Source: Syntrophaceae bacterium (lineage in GTDB: Bacteria > Desulfobacterota > Syntrophia > Syntrophales > UBA2210). From it: a stretch of DNA of 15,843 bases. Below are positions 1-4,786 of this stretch, one piece after another. A program made the position numbers and the translations under genes. The stretch is taken from positions 1 to 15,843 of the forward strand of contig JAUXBI010000005.1 in assembly GCA_030619435.1 (NCBI GenBank). The letters are read 5' to 3'. The notes below the pieces were generated by a model. It was given only the letters and a program-made list of their open reading frames with translations. It searched no databases and had not been told where the DNA came from. Position 1 is the stretch's first letter. The number at the start of each line of letters is the position of its first letter.

Positions 1-2
1 CT

Positions 3-296
3 GCGGTAGTCAAAAACGCTGCCACGGATAAAGGGGTTCAGTATAAAAATGAAAAGAAAGAAGAGGGGATTGAGTCCATTCTTTGTGTTCCAATAAAGAT
101 CAAAGAGGAGATAATCGGAGTATTAAGGTTTTATTCCGGAGTACCGCGAGAATTCACGGAGGATGAGATTATGTTAGTCTCTGCCCTGGCAGGTATGGGA
201 GGTATGGCTATCCAGAATGCATCCATGTATCTTATGCTTCAGGATGATATGGATAGTATGAAAGAAGATTTATGGGTTCATAAATCCTGGTTTTAG
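3..296 (+). CDS. C-terminal part of a GAF-domain protein (5' truncated by window edge)
   Basis: The reading frame is open from the first complete codon to a TAG at 294-296, giving 97 residues. The translated piece contains the second half of a GAF domain: a strand around GIESILCVPI, then IIGVLRFYSG, a charged turn with FTEDE, and the closing helix LVSALAGMGGMAIQNASMY. This is the typical end of GAF sensory domains, which bind small ligands or mediate dimerisation in signalling proteins. After the domain only about 20 residues remain, so no kinase or cyclase output domain follows it; any output or other sensor domain must lie upstream of the window. The gene ends 14 nt before the phaJ-like gene on the same strand, so co-transcription is likely. 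What it senses cannot be told from this fragment. Confidence 0.8.
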   Translation, partial: AVVKNAATDKGVQYKNEKKEEGIESILCVPIKIKEEIIGVLRFYSGVPREFTEDEIMLVSALAGMGGMAIQNASMYLMLQDDMDSMKEDLWVHKSWF

Positions 297-310
297 GGAG
301 AAGGAGAGAA

Positions 311-745
311 ATGATTATGATTGGAAAAACGATCGATCAAATAAAAGTTGGCGATACTGCTGAATTATCTAAAACCATATCTGAGACAGATGTTTATCTC
401 TATGCAGGCATATCGGGTGACTTTAATCCGGCTCATATAAACGAGGTCTATGCCGAGAAGACCTTTTTTAAGACAAGGATTGTCCATGGAATGCTGCCTG
501 CGGGTTTTATATCGGCAATACTTGGAACCGAACTCCCCGGACCCGGGACTATTTACATCAAGCAGGAACTCAAGTTCCTTGCACCGGTCCATATTGGTGA
601 TACCATTACTGCCCGTGCAGAGGTGGTGGAAGTTATTGCAGAAAAAAACAGGATTCGATTGAAAACCACCTGTTCCAACCAAGAGGGAACAATTGTACTG
701 GATGGGGAGGCTACAGCCAGCCCCCCCAGAGCGCCGAAGAAATAA
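311..745 (+). CDS. phaJ: MaoC-like (R)-specific enoyl-CoA hydratase, PhaJ type
   Basis: This 144-residue protein has the single hot-dog fold length of PhaJ. The hydratase-2 catalytic motif is seen as GDFNPAH, with Asp37 and His42, followed by the conserved RIVHGMLPAGF segment at residues 56-66. The family hydrates trans-2-enoyl-CoA from beta-oxidation to (R)-3-hydroxyacyl-CoA, the direct substrate of PHA synthase, and the adjacent PHA synthase, phasin and phaR genes support that role. An AAGGAG Shine-Dalgarno at 301-306 lies 4 nt before the ATG at 311 and 10 nt before a second in-frame ATG at 317, so either could be used. The gene follows the GAF-protein gene closely and converges on the phaE-like gene, with a 44-nt gap and no clear terminator. 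Another MaoC-family dehydratase role cannot be excluded, but the context favours PhaJ. Confidence 0.85.
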   Translation: MIMIGKTIDQIKVGDTAELSKTISETDVYLYAGISGDFNPAHINEVYAEKTFFKTRIVHGMLPAGFISAILGTELPGPGTIYIKQELKFLAPVHIGDTITARAEVVEVIAEKNRIRLKTTCSNQEGTIVLDGEATASPPRAPKK

Positions 746-789
746 ATTTGACTTTTTACGAGTGCATCAACCTTCAGAGGATATTATTT

Positions 790-1323
790 TTATTTCTTTG
801 TAGAACGTTTGGCGGGTTTTTTAGGTTTTTGGGTATCTTTTGCTTTGGGAGCCTCTTTTTTGAAGAATTGTCCGACGCTCTCCGTTAGTTCCTGAAATTC
901 AGATGTCTGTTTTTTTATGAGGTCCTGATATCCGTCAGGGACTGTTCCCTGATCCATTACTTTTTTGTCCAAGAGCATCCTGAGATGTTTGATGGTTTCC
1001 TCCTGAGAAACAACCTTTTCCTTTAGATCCTCATATCTTTCGACGAGAGATAGATGTTCCTGTTTGGGTACGACTCCCAAAAACGAAAGATAGTCTTTGA
1101 ATGATTTCTCAAAATCTTTCACCGCTTTTTCCCACATCTTGAGATAGTTGTCGCCAGACTCGGATAAGTGATCCAGACCATAAGTCTTTTGGAACAGAGC
1201 TGTCAGATCATCAAAACCTTTGAATCCCTGCTGCATCCATTTGGTCATATCTTCCATTTGCTTTTGCCCTTTTGCGGAATTGGTGAAAAAATCCCCCCAG
1301 AATTGCAAAAATTGTCTATCCAT
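790..1323 (-). CDS. phaE: PhaE-like PHA synthase subunit with lysine-rich tail
   Basis: The protein is 177 residues from the ATG at 1323, which has an AAGGAG 10 nt upstream. An in-frame TTG at 1356 is less likely because it precedes the ribosome-binding site. The N-terminal half is helical and rich in aromatic residues (FLQFWGDFF, DNYLKMWEKAV). A FLGVVPKQEH segment then leads into a predicted coiled coil (VERYEDLKEKVVSQEETIKHLRMLLD), the arrangement of the class III PhaE family, in which a short Pro-containing motif precedes a coiled coil. The last ~25 residues are Lys/Pro/Ala rich (KAKDTQKPKKPAKRSTKK). PhaE subunits activate their PhaC partner on the granule surface. The gene lies directly downstream of the synthase gene on the same strand, 90 nt away, so it is probably last in the operon. 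A phasin or PhaM-like granule protein is the main alternative. Confidence 0.7.
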   Translation of the reverse strand: MDRQFLQFWGDFFTNSAKGQKQMEDMTKWMQQGFKGFDDLTALFQKTYGLDHLSESGDNYLKMWEKAVKDFEKSFKDYLSFLGVVPKQEHLSLVERYEDLKEKVVSQEETIKHLRMLLDKKVMDQGTVPDGYQDLIKKQTSEFQELTESVGQFFKKEAPKAKDTQKPKKPAKRSTKK

Positions 1324-1413
1324 AATATTTCTTCTCCTTTTATAATTCTTCAACAATTATTGTGTAATTTTTTTATCTATACCCTATTAGAATCAAGTAC
1401 TTAAAACTTAAAA

Positions 1414-3048
1414 CTAAGTATCCTCCTCATTTTTCTTTTCCAGATCCAACTGATAGCGGACAGGACCCCGCTGATTATTTTCAAAACGTTTATGCAATGC
1501 GTACTTGGATGTCGGACGTGACCAGGAGGTAGCCATTGCCACATGACCTTTCGGAAACATCGTGACTTCAGCATCTACATAGTCTAATGGGGCAAGTGCT
1601 GTTGCTTTTTCCACCAGATCATCCTTTTCACCGTAACAGATAAGCCATTTAATCCCCTTCTCTTTCAGGCGCTTAAAATTGAGTTCCCGGTCGAAAAGTT
1701 TTACAGGGAGGGTTCCATCCTTTGTTATAGGGATATTATACGAATCAAAACTCATTTTTGTTATGGCCATAGGGAGATCATTACGCTCATAGGTCAACCA
1801 GTAGTTAATGGCTAGTACGGTCTTGCTGATATTCAGCTCTTTCTTGCCCCGCCTGCGGTGCGGTGGCTGTCCGGCAGATTTCTGCTCCTGATGATCAACG
1901 TCAGGTATATTTTGCAACATCATCAAGTCCCGATAAAAGGCAACAATCGGGGCCTCATCGTCTATACTTTTAATTTTGTAAATCCAGCTCATCAGGTCGC
2001 CATCGGCAACCTGACTGCCATTGGGCAGAGTCTTTGTTCCGTAAGCCAGATCGTTGAATCGCTGCGGCAGCTCTCTCAGGAACTGTCCCAGTCCCTTACT
2101 CCTGGTGCCGTCAATTGGGGACACGCATGTAATCAGGGCGTCCACCAGACCGTCAAGTTCACCGGACAAAAGATCGCACACAGCAGAAAACCCTCCCTGA
2201 CAGTAACCATTCAGAGTTACCGGTTTTCCATGTTTTGCCTTTATCTGCTCACAGAAAAGACGGGTATCAAGGGCATCATCCTCCCCGGTCATTACCTGGA
2301 CAGCAGGATTTGTTTGAATGTCCTTTAATATCCTGATGTAGGTGGGGATTCCCTGGTTCGCGAAACTATGCACGTAACTTTTGTTTTCCCCGGGCAAAAA
2401 AGCGAGGACATTCGAACCCAGAACATAAGGCGGAATAATTATAACTGGTTTGCCATTTTTTCTGACCTTGACTTTTTTATCATTGGGAAAAACCTGGTAA
2501 AGATCAAACCGATCTGTCTCGGCTGCTTTAATATAACCGGATTTCTCAAAGTGAAATCCGAATTCAGATTCAATATCTTGGATAGATTGACGATATTGAT
2601 AGGCAACCAACTCCAGAGTTTTCGCATGGCTACCCATAAACTCGAAAATATCCTCTCCCTCCAAGTTAAAGATGGTATTTACCCACGCTATGAAGCATCT
2701 GTTCAGTTCGGGGATATGATAATTGTTTATCGAATTTATCCTGCTGGCAAGTTCCTTGTTGGCAATGCCGAGATTAAGCTCAAAGAGATCAGCATAGGAT
2801 TGAAGGTTATCCAGGAACGGGGTGTGCGAAAATTTGTTCTGCTCAACACGGGTAATATATTTCGCAGCAACCTGGTAGGGAATCATAAAATCGTCAATAT
2901 ACTTATTAAGGCCGATCCAGTAAGCCCGCTTGGCCTTAATAAGATCACCTGTTGCCTCAACCATTTTCATGTTCATTTCCAGTGATTTTTCGGGAAACTG
3001 AAACATATAACTATAGAAATCAGAAGTCATATCAAGCCAATCTTTCAT
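1414..3048 (-). CDS. phaC: Poly(hydroxyalkanoate) synthase (PhaC-like alpha/beta hydrolase)
   Basis: This 544-residue protein polymerises (R)-3-hydroxyacyl-CoA on granules. Its alpha/beta-hydrolase core carries the PHA synthase form of the lipase box, GYCQGG, with the nucleophile at Cys283. A general-acid/base pair appears as Asp476 in GEKDDLV and His502 in PKGHVAM. A roughly 200-residue helical N-terminal domain precedes the core, as in class I enzymes. The start was set at 3048 because GAAAGG lies 7 nt upstream; the frame continues 24 codons further to a TTG at 3120, but that stretch lies in a palindromic repeat. Residues 391-404 (SAGQPPHRRRGKKE) look like an inserted GC-rich repeat in a loop of the lid region. 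The gene follows two phasin-like genes and precedes the phaE-like gene. A PHA-specific hydrolase is possible, but the Cys nucleophile argues for a synthase. Confidence 0.8.
   Translation of the reverse strand: MKDWLDMTSDFYSYMFQFPEKSLEMNMKMVEATGDLIKAKRAYWIGLNKYIDDFMIPYQVAAKYITRVEQNKFSHTPFLDNLQSYADLFELNLGIANKELASRINSINNYHIPELNRCFIAWVNTIFNLEGEDIFEFMGSHAKTLELVAYQYRQSIQDIESEFGFHFEKSGYIKAAETDRFDLYQVFPNDKKVKVRKNGKPVIIIPPYVLGSNVLAFLPGENKSYVHSFANQGIPTYIRILKDIQTNPAVQVMTGEDDALDTRLFCEQIKAKHGKPVTLNGYCQGGFSAVCDLLSGELDGLVDALITCVSPIDGTRSKGLGQFLRELPQRFNDLAYGTKTLPNGSQVADGDLMSWIYKIKSIDDEAPIVAFYRDLMMLQNIPDVDHQEQKSAGQPPHRRRGKKELNISKTVLAINYWLTYERNDLPMAITKMSFDSYNIPITKDGTLPVKLFDRELNFKRLKEKGIKWLICYGEKDDLVEKATALAPLDYVDAEVTMFPKGHVAMATSWSRPTSKYALHKRFENNQRGPVRYQLDLEKKNEEDT
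1837..1878 (-). repeat. Possible in-frame GC-rich repeat insertion inside phaC
   Basis: A short stretch much richer in G+C than its surroundings encodes SAGQPPHRRRGKKE between two well-behaved synthase segments. It contains CCGCCTGCGG (1849-1858), itself a small palindrome, then further CCGC/GCGG words and CCGGCAG. It is 42 nt, an exact multiple of three. Whether it is an insertion can only be settled by alignment to other synthases. Confidence 0.35.
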
Positions 3049-3093
3049 GTCCATGCCTTTCAACGGGAGAGGGTTTCCATAGCTGCATTGCCG

Positions 3094-3178
3094 GTCATCG
3101 CGAGAAGTGAAGTGAAGCAACGAGACAATCTCACATATTTATAAAAACATGGAGATTGCCTCTTTCCTCTCGTAATGT
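3094..3178. repeat. Palindromic intergenic repeat of the GTCATTGCGAG...GAAGCAATCTC type
   Basis: The left arm reads GTCATCGCGAG at 3094-3104, continues with GAAGTGAAGTGAAGCAA and ends with ACAATCTC at 3125-3132. After a short AT-rich loop the right arm runs GAGATTGCCTC and later CTCTCGTAATG, an imperfect reverse complement of the left arm. The two arms resemble a dispersed repeat whose consensus begins GTCATTGCGAGCGAAGC, which I recall from several bacterial genomes, including deltaproteobacteria. It sits between the phaC start and the end of phasin-like gene 1, and its left arm supplies the spurious 5' extension of the phaC frame. It could form a strong hairpin in the operon mRNA. Confidence 0.65.
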
Positions 3179-3232
3179 CATAATGGATATTATGCAAACT
3201 CCTCAAGGATTTAGAAGTTTATCAGTTTAGTC

Positions 3233-3496
3233 CTATCCTATCTTAGCAAAGAAGTCTTCTACTTTTTTAAAGTGATCATCTATTGCCTTTTTGTAATCAT
3301 CACTGCCTTTTTTGTATGTGTTAACCCACTCGCTGATGGCCTTTTGCCCCTCTTCGGGGAGCCAGGTGGCCTGGTCCAAATAGGTTTTTACCATCTTTCC
3401 CGTTTGCTCCTGGAGCATGGTCATGGCATTAAATGTGTTGTCAAAGGTAGTCTTCTGAAAATCGATCATTTGCTTAAATATCTTTTGTTGTTCCAT
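3233..3496 (-). CDS. Phasin-like PHA granule protein 1
   Basis: This is an 87-residue, wholly helical, highly charged protein without signal or membrane segments. The N-terminal half carries KQMIDFQKTTFDNTFNAM, and the C-terminal half is amphipathic and ends FKKVEDFFAKIG. Size and amphipathic pattern fit small phasins, which coat PHA granules, limit their size and assist the synthase. By my count 54 of 80 aligned residues match the next gene, so the two are tandem paralogues. The start at 3496 is supported by AGGAG nine nucleotides upstream. The same frame is open back to 3664, but that stretch overlaps the neighbouring phasin gene in another frame and does not look coding. The gene lies 52 nt after phasin-like gene 2 and upstream of phaC. 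The phasin role is inferred from context and composition. Confidence 0.75.
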   Translation of the reverse strand: MEQQKIFKQMIDFQKTTFDNTFNAMTMLQEQTGKMVKTYLDQATWLPEEGQKAISEWVNTYKKGSDDYKKAIDDHFKKVEDFFAKIG

Positions 3497-3548
3497 TTTA
3501 TGTTTCTCCTGTAATATGATTTTTGTAATTTCGTCGTTTGTAAAACGT

Positions 3549-3836
3549 TTATTTGGCTTTAGTCTTCCCGGCATCAGCAAAAAAGTCTTCCACCTTTTTA
3601 AAACTGTCATCTGTTGACTTTCTGAAATCCTCATTCCCCTTTTTGTAGGCCTTGACCCACTCATTAATGGCTTTCCTTCCCTCCTCAGGGATTTCCTGGG
3701 TCTGATTCAGGAACATGTTGGCCATTCTTTCCGCCTGCTCCTGGAGCATGGTCATTGCGTTAAAGGTGTTGTCAAAAGTGGCCTTCTGAAAATCGATCAT
3801 CTGCTTTGTCATCTTTTTTAAATCCATGTTGTTCAT
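3549..3836 (-). CDS. Phasin-like PHA granule protein 2 (first gene of the PHA operon)
   Basis: This 95-residue charged helical protein is a paralogue of the gene that follows it, sharing an almost identical core (KQMIDFQK, TFDNTFNAMTMLQEQ, FKKVEDFF) but ending with its own Lys/Ala tail, DAGKTKAK. An AAGGAG lies only 2 nt before the ATG at 3836 and 11 nt before a second ATG at 3827, so the start is uncertain by three residues. It is the promoter-proximal gene of the run phasin 2, phasin 1, phaC, phaE. A good sigma-70-type promoter and a PhaR-type palindrome lie directly upstream, which matches the known repression of phasin genes by PhaR. A surface-coating granule role is inferred; the family was not recognised by a specific named motif beyond the phasin-like pattern. 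Confidence 0.8.
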   Translation of the reverse strand: MNNMDLKKMTKQMIDFQKATFDNTFNAMTMLQEQAERMANMFLNQTQEIPEEGRKAINEWVKAYKKGNEDFRKSTDDSFKKVEDFFADAGKTKAK

Positions 3837-3881
3837 ATCTCCTTCTTCTTATTTTTTTGACACTGGATCTTGAATGCGCGT

Positions 3882-3909
3882 ATTTTAATACATAAATTTA
3901 ATTTGTCAA
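3882..3909 (-). promoter_or_regulatory. Sigma-70-like promoter for the phasin-phaC-phaE operon
   Basis: On the - strand a perfect -35 TTGACA (3909-3904) is followed, after a 16-nt spacer, by TAAAAT (3887-3882), a five-of-six match to the -10 consensus. A transcript would start near 3875, leaving a leader of about 40 nt before the phasin 2 ATG. Confidence 0.7.
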
Positions 3910-3916
3910 GAAAAAA

Positions 3917-3931
3917 TGTTGCAATGCAACA
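3917..3931. promoter_or_regulatory. Probable PhaR operator 1 (perfect palindrome)
   Basis: TGTTGCAATGCAACA consists of two perfect 7-bp arms around one central base. It resembles the TTGC/TGCA-rich operators described for PhaR in other proteobacteria. It lies 7 nt upstream of the phasin -35 box and between phaR and the genes PhaR would be expected to control. Confidence 0.7.
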
Positions 3932-3940
3932 ATTTATTTT

Positions 3941-3961
3941 ATGCCCTGAGGAGGGCATTTT
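3941..3961 (+). terminator. Hairpin with short T-run between the divergent promoters
   Basis: ATGCCCT and AGGGCAT form a perfect 7-bp stem around a GAGG loop, followed on the + strand by TTTT. It has the form of a small intrinsic terminator reading toward phaR, yet no + strand gene lies just upstream. It may insulate phaR from stray transcription or be a protein-binding palindrome. Confidence 0.4.
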
Positions 3962-4035
3962 ATCTGATAACAATTTGAAATATAAGTTTATTAATCTATT
4001 TATGACTTTTTAAACACAAAGAAAAAAATAATAAA

Positions 4036-4063
4036 TTGATTTTTTGTTGCATTGTGTTATAAA
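4036..4063 (+). promoter_or_regulatory. Likely phaR promoter with embedded PhaR half-site
   Basis: TTGATT at 4036-4041 and TATAAA at 4058-4063 are separated by 16 nt. The spacer contains TTGTTGCATTG (4044-4054), which shares 10 bp with the reverse complement of the palindrome at 3917-3931, while its right half is degenerate. A repressor bound here would block the promoter, consistent with PhaR autoregulation. Confidence 0.6.
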
Positions 4064-4097
4064 GAGGATATCATAATCTCAGGAGTGAAAAAACAAA

Positions 4098-4559
4098 ATG
4101 GCTGACAAAATATTGATAAAAAAATATGCTAACAGACGGTTGTATGACACAGAGAAAAGCGCCTATATAACTCTCGATGATATAAGCAACATAATTAAGC
4201 AGGGTCAACAGGTGGAAATTATTGATGCCAAAACTAAAGAAGATGTCACCGCTTTTATTTTTACACAGATTATCCTGGAAGAGGCAAAAAATAACAAAAA
4301 TTTCTTACCCGTACCTTTACTGTTCCTGTTCATACAATATGGAGAAAACGTACTCAGCGAATTCTTCGAAAAACATCTCCAGCAAACCATTCAAAACTAT
4401 CTTTCTTACAAAACGTTTGCTGATGATCAATTCAAAAAGTGGCTTGATATGGATATGGATTTTTCAAATCTGGCACAAGGATCCATGACCGAATTGAAAC
4501 CTTTTAAATCCTTCCTTGATCTTTTCCCACATGCAGGGAACAGCAAGGACGGGGAATAA
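4098..4559 (+). CDS. phaR: PHA accumulation transcriptional regulator PhaR
   Basis: The 153-residue protein opens with IKKYANRRLYDTEKSAYITLDDI, the hallmark N-terminal DNA-binding domain of PhaR (PHB/PHA accumulation regulator). The TQIILEEAKN segment at about residues 56-65 and the helical ENVLSEFFEKHLQQTIQNYLSY region match the second, PHA-associated domain. PhaR proteins repress phasin genes and their own gene, and are released from DNA when they bind nascent PHA granules. The gene is divergent from the phasin-phaC-phaE run, with 261 nt between the start codons. That interval holds two related TGTTGCA sites. An AGGAG at 4081-4085 lies 12 nt before the ATG, slightly far but the only candidate. 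The length is a little short of some family members because the C-terminal tail is brief. Confidence 0.93.
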   Translation: MADKILIKKYANRRLYDTEKSAYITLDDISNIIKQGQQVEIIDAKTKEDVTAFIFTQIILEEAKNNKNFLPVPLLFLFIQYGENVLSEFFEKHLQQTIQNYLSYKTFADDQFKKWLDMDMDFSNLAQGSMTELKPFKSFLDLFPHAGNSKDGE

Positions 4560-4634
4560 TAAGAACGAATTACCCCGTGGTAAACTGCGGAGTTAGGCAC
4601 AGCATATGTCTCGTCAACAAACTCAAAATAATCC

Positions 4635-4663
4635 TTGACAGGTGTTATTTAATATACTATATC
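4635..4663 (+). promoter_or_regulatory. Candidate fusA promoter
   Basis: A perfect TTGACA (4635-4640) lies 17 nt before TATATC (4658-4663), and also 14 nt before TACTAT. It is in the 227-nt gap between phaR and the EF-G gene and reads toward the latter. The -35 box is good and the -10 box moderate. Confidence 0.45.
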
Positions 4664-4701
4664 CGACGGCCTTCTACATCTACATCAGAAGATAATGACT
4701 G

Positions 4702-4735
4702 ACCCCCCATACGGCGAACCGCAGCCAGGGGGGTT
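4702..4735 (+). terminator. GC-rich hairpin between phaR and fusA
   Basis: ACCCCCC (4702-4708) pairs perfectly with GGGGGGT (4728-4734), enclosing a smaller CGG-CGAA-CCG stem-loop at 4712-4721. The following TTATTTA is only weakly T-rich. It may terminate phaR transcription or form a structured fusA leader. The rest of the 4560-4786 gap shows only the promoter-like sequence noted separately. Confidence 0.4.
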
Positions 4736-4786
4736 ATTTACTGGAGACGGCTTCATAATCTATTATCATACACAGGGAAAGCAGGA

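Noticed and set aside
2368..2985. 205-codon open frame on the + strand opposite phaC
   Set aside because: It lies wholly within the convincing PHA synthase gene on the other strand, has no ribosome-binding site and shows no recognisable motif.
3497..3664. N-terminal extension of phasin-like gene 1 to an ATG at 3664
   Set aside because: The extension overlaps phasin-like gene 2 in another frame, and the internal ATG at 3496 has its own AGGAG.
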